A stretch of DNA of 64,000 nt from JBNKFV01 sp050290265 (GTDB lineage Bacteria > Pseudomonadota > Gammaproteobacteria > Pseudomonadales > Cellvibrionaceae): contig JBNKHI010000005.1 in the NCBI GenBank assembly GCA_050290265.1, forward strand, positions 1-64,000, written 5' to 3'. A program made the translations under genes and the position numbers. The number at the start of each line of letters is the position of its first letter. Position 1 is the first letter of the stretch. Below are positions 61,606 through 64,000 of this stretch, in pieces. Below the pieces are notes generated by a model. It searched no databases and was not told the origin of the DNA. It saw only the letters and a program-made list of their open reading frames with translations.

Positions 61606-63453
61606 TTGAACCGTTTATTGTTTCTAGCGCCAAGCCTTAAAGGGCGAGCATTGTTAATCAGGTCTTTTCTAGGCGCAGGTTGCGGCAGCTTGTTTGCATT
61701 TCGCCTCCGGTTTTTACAGTGGTTGTTAGCCTTTGGTATGTCGGCCAGCTTGCTTGTTACTACGCCGGCCTTGGCCGACTTACTCATTGATGGGGCTGGA
61801 GACGAGCTTGAGGAAAACCTGCGTCTGTATTTGCAGAGTATGCCGTTGCAAGTGGCTCGGCCTAGTACTCAGCGACGTGCGTTAACCGCTGCACAGGAGG
61901 CTGCAGAGGCATTGGGTTACTATGATGCAAGTTTTCATCTGACGTCAGAAGGTGATGACTGGCGATTAGTCGTTAAAGCTGGCGATCGAGTCCGCTGGCA
62001 GGTTCCTGAGTTGCGAGTAAATGATCAACCGTGGTTGCCTGGGGATGATGAGGTAGATTTGACGCCGTCAGGCGAAAGCCTCTGGCGGCAAATGTCGAAT
62101 GGTGCGGGATTGGATCATCGCGATTATGAAAAATTTAAACAAGGCTGGCTGCAAAATTGGCAGCAACGTGGGTACTGGCAAGCACGTTATCAGCATGCAG
62201 AGTTGCGCGTAGACCTCCCTGTACAGCAGGCTGTTACTCAGTTGCAGTTAATTTCCGGGCCGCAGTTTCACTTGCGTGATTTGCAGTTTACCGGCAGTGA
62301 ATTAGCGCCAAAATTACTGCAACGCCTAGCTGACTTTGCGGCTGACGACGTCGTGACCCAAACGAAAATTCAACAGTTGTATCGCAACCTGGAAAACAGT
62401 AATTACTTTTCTCAGATTGATGTTGACGTTGACCACCTTCCTGTCAATAACGCCTCCGACACTGGGCGAACGGATATCACTGTGGATTTAGCTGACTCAC
62501 CTGGCCAGTGGTACAGTGTGGGTGCAGGCTACGGCACTGATACTGGCGTACGTGGGCGATTTCGTTTAGAAAATCCGCACATTAACAGGCGTGGTCACCG
62601 TCTGGTTAATGATTTTCAGCTCAGCACGATGAATCAGGAGTGGAGTGCCAATTATCAAATCCCGTTGTTATGGGAAGGTAAGAACCCACTGGAGACCCGC
62701 TTTGAAGCCAGTGCCAGCTACCAGCATGAAACGGTAGAGGGGACGGATAGCACTATTTGGAGTGTCGGTGGTTATTATTCTGATGTGTGGGGTAAAGGTT
62801 GGCAGCTGCGCACGGGCGTGAGCCTGTATGCGGAGGAGGAAATCGTTGGTGAAGAGTCTGCCAAAAATACCCTTTACGCCATTCCTGCGTTGTATTTAAG
62901 CCGTTTAAAAGCGCCATTAACGTTGGATCCTTTGCATGGCCATAGTGAAGTTTTGTCCCTCAGTGGCTCGTCTCCATCCTTGGGCGCAGATACCTTTTTT
63001 GTCCGTTTGCAGGCATCTTACAAGCAGTTGTTTTCTTTAGGCGGCTCACAGACGTTGTTGGCTCGCGTTGAGGGCGGTGTCGTCTGGACCGATGAGATTA
63101 CTGACGTTCCTTACTCGCAGCGCTTTTTTGCCGGTGGCGATCAAAGCGTGCGTGGTTATGACTACAACGCATTATCGGTGCGTAATGCCGACGGCACTGT
63201 GCGGGGTGGGCGGTATCTGAACACCGGCAGTCTGGAATATAGCGTGAAGGTATTGCCATCGTGGCGTGTCGCGGTATTTAGCGATGCGGGACGCGCCTAT
63301 GACGACGCTTCTGAGCCTTGGAATATCAGTGCCGGTGTGGGCTTGCGCTGGTTGTCACCGATTGGCTCAGTGCGCATCGATTTGGCAGCGCCTATTAATA
63401 ATGACAGTTACAGCGGGGTTCGCCTGCACATATCCATGGGCGGAGTGCTGTAA
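61606..63453 (+). CDS. tamA: Translocation and assembly module outer-membrane protein TamA
   Basis: TamA (615 aa from a TTG start) is an Omp85-family barrel that works with TamB in outer-membrane protein and lipid transport. A hydrophobic export signal (about 33-57, FLQWLLAFGMSASLLVTTPALA in two parts) is followed by three POTRA domains (about 58-305; DLQFTGSELAPKLLQRL) and a 16-strand barrel. The barrel includes the Omp85 lid motif DQSVRGYDYNAL and the final strand GVRLHISMGGVL. The start is uncertain: the TTG lacks a clear ribosome site, and a nearby ATG (61738) would leave too short a signal. Its TAA overlaps the tamB ATG. Confidence 0.93.
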   Translation: MNRLLFLAPSLKGRALLIRSFLGAGCGSLFAFRLRFLQWLLAFGMSASLLVTTPALADLLIDGAGDELEENLRLYLQSMPLQVARPSTQRRALTAAQEAAEALGYYDASFHLTSEGDDWRLVVKAGDRVRWQVPELRVNDQPWLPGDDEVDLTPSGESLWRQMSNGAGLDHRDYEKFKQGWLQNWQQRGYWQARYQHAELRVDLPVQQAVTQLQLISGPQFHLRDLQFTGSELAPKLLQRLADFAADDVVTQTKIQQLYRNLENSNYFSQIDVDVDHLPVNNASDTGRTDITVDLADSPGQWYSVGAGYGTDTGVRGRFRLENPHINRRGHRLVNDFQLSTMNQEWSANYQIPLLWEGKNPLETRFEASASYQHETVEGTDSTIWSVGGYYSDVWGKGWQLRTGVSLYAEEEIVGEESAKNTLYAIPALYLSRLKAPLTLDPLHGHSEVLSLSGSSPSLGADTFFVRLQASYKQLFSLGGSQTLLARVEGGVVWTDEITDVPYSQRFFAGGDQSVRGYDYNALSVRNADGTVRGGRYLNTGSLEYSVKVLPSWRVAVFSDAGRAYDDASEPWNISAGVGLRWLSPIGSVRIDLAAPINNDSYSGVRLHISMGGVL

Positions 63454-64000
63454 TGAGCCAGAAGCCTTCTCCAGGCAACTCTAAATCAGAACCGGCTAAG
63501 ACCGAGGCAGATGCGGTCGCCATTGAGTCAGGGACTCAGTCTTATAGGCATGGGCCGTTGCGTCGAGTTTTTGGTCACGCAGTGCGCTGGACCACGTTAT
63601 TGACGCTATTACTTGTTCTGGTATTTGTGGCGTTTAGTGGGTGGCTATTGGCGACGCAGTCCGGTTTGCAAACATCTCTGGGCTGGGCGGATAAGGCTTT
63701 GCCTGCCTTGCAGCTTGATGGTATTTCCGGCAGTTGGTATGGCGGTGTTCATTTACGGCGCCTTAGTTGGCAGGAGGGCGAGGATTCGGCAAAGATAGCC
63801 GTTGACGAGTTATCGATGCATTGGGATATGGCGCGTTTGCTCCAGGGGCGAATGGTGATTGACGGCCTGCGGGTGGAGAATATCGACCTGCAATTGCCGG
63901 AGCCTGCTGCGCCACAAGCCAATAAAACTCCTGCCGAAATAGTGCTGCCGAAAGTGCTAATACCGGTCTTTGTGCAAATCGTGAACGTAGAGTTGGCGGC
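63453..64000 (+). CDS. tamB: Translocation and assembly module protein TamB, N-terminal part (partial)
   Basis: The first 182 codons of tamB, cut by the window end. It starts at an ATG sharing one base with the tamA stop (TAATG). A hydrophilic N-terminus is followed by one TM helix (about 48-67, TLLTLLLVLVFVAFSGWLLA) and the start of the periplasmic repeat region (LDGISGSWYGGVHLRRLSWQ), a TamB hallmark. TamB spans the periplasm from the inner membrane to TamA and moves lipids or barrel proteins. Adjacent tamA makes the call firm. Confidence 0.92.
   Translation, partial: MSQKPSPGNSKSEPAKTEADAVAIESGTQSYRHGPLRRVFGHAVRWTTLLTLLLVLVFVAFSGWLLATQSGLQTSLGWADKALPALQLDGISGSWYGGVHLRRLSWQEGEDSAKIAVDELSMHWDMARLLQGRMVIDGLRVENIDLQLPEPAAPQANKTPAEIVLPKVLIPVFVQIVNVELA

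Overview
The window looks like chromosomal DNA of a moderate-GC gammaproteobacterium. The psd-rsgA / orn / queG / nnr-tsaE-amiB-mutL-miaA-hfq-hflXKC block is the order known from Pseudomonas and E. coli. The rhodanese beside psd, the endonuclease-type MutL, DUF3391-HD-GYP proteins, many GGDEF/EAL proteins and a VanZ protein with a jelly-roll-like tail suggest a Cellvibrionales-like lineage (inference from gene content; no 16S is present). No tRNA, rRNA, IS element, prophage or CRISPR array was seen.

Layout: (1) 1-3110, glutamate synthase (gltB end, gltD) and hemE. (2) 3274-9224, a degenerate HD-GYP protein, then the minus-strand set rsgA, HDOD protein, rhodanese, psd. (3) 9474-27149, housekeeping: orn, queG, a membrane GGDEF-EAL protein, nnr, tsaE, amiB, mutL, miaA, hfq, hflX, hflK, hflC, a DUF2065 protein, hisZ, purA. 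(4) 27150-33012, polyamine synthesis: speA and a carboxy(nor)spermidine dehydrogenase, then nspC and speB. Together these can take arginine to agmatine, putrescine and spermidine through carboxyspermidine, without S-adenosylmethionine decarboxylase. (5) 33061-39521, a gamma-glutamylcyclotransferase-fold protein, a large lipoprotein with a phytase-like domain, and an ammonium transporter fused to PAS-GGDEF-EAL. (6) 39592-51627, a probable polyamine catabolic regulon: gamma-glutamylpolyamine synthetase, LuxR-type regulator, aldehyde dehydrogenase, two class III aminotransferases, LysR regulator, gamma-glutamyl-GABA hydrolase, SDR and NhaC-family antiporter. (7) 51733-59937, a VanZ-like protein, an LpxH-like phosphoesterase, a PAS-GGDEF-EAL protein, a second degenerate HD-GYP protein and one canonical HD-GYP protein. 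(8) 59959-64000, a J-domain protein, a siderophore-interacting-type flavoprotein, tamA and the start of tamB.

The most interesting signal lies in noncoding DNA of region 6. A short motif, CCCC-N4-GGGTTA (ACAC-N4-GGGTTA in one copy), occurs in four intergenic regions of the polyamine cluster: before puuA, between luxR and the aldehyde dehydrogenase gene, between puuD and an aminotransferase gene, and between the SDR and antiporter genes. Two copies also share a second block about 20 bases downstream. This suggests one regulator, plausibly the LuxR protein encoded among them, controlling a polyamine-use regulon. The biosynthetic gene speA carries a different, perfect 12-bp inverted repeat in its upstream region.

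The window holds six c-di-GMP-type proteins: three GGDEF-EAL proteins (one fused to an ammonium channel), one intact HD-GYP and two HD-GYP proteins that have lost metal ligands. Their closeness to polyamine and ammonium genes makes a nitrogen-to-c-di-GMP link worth testing, though this is inference.
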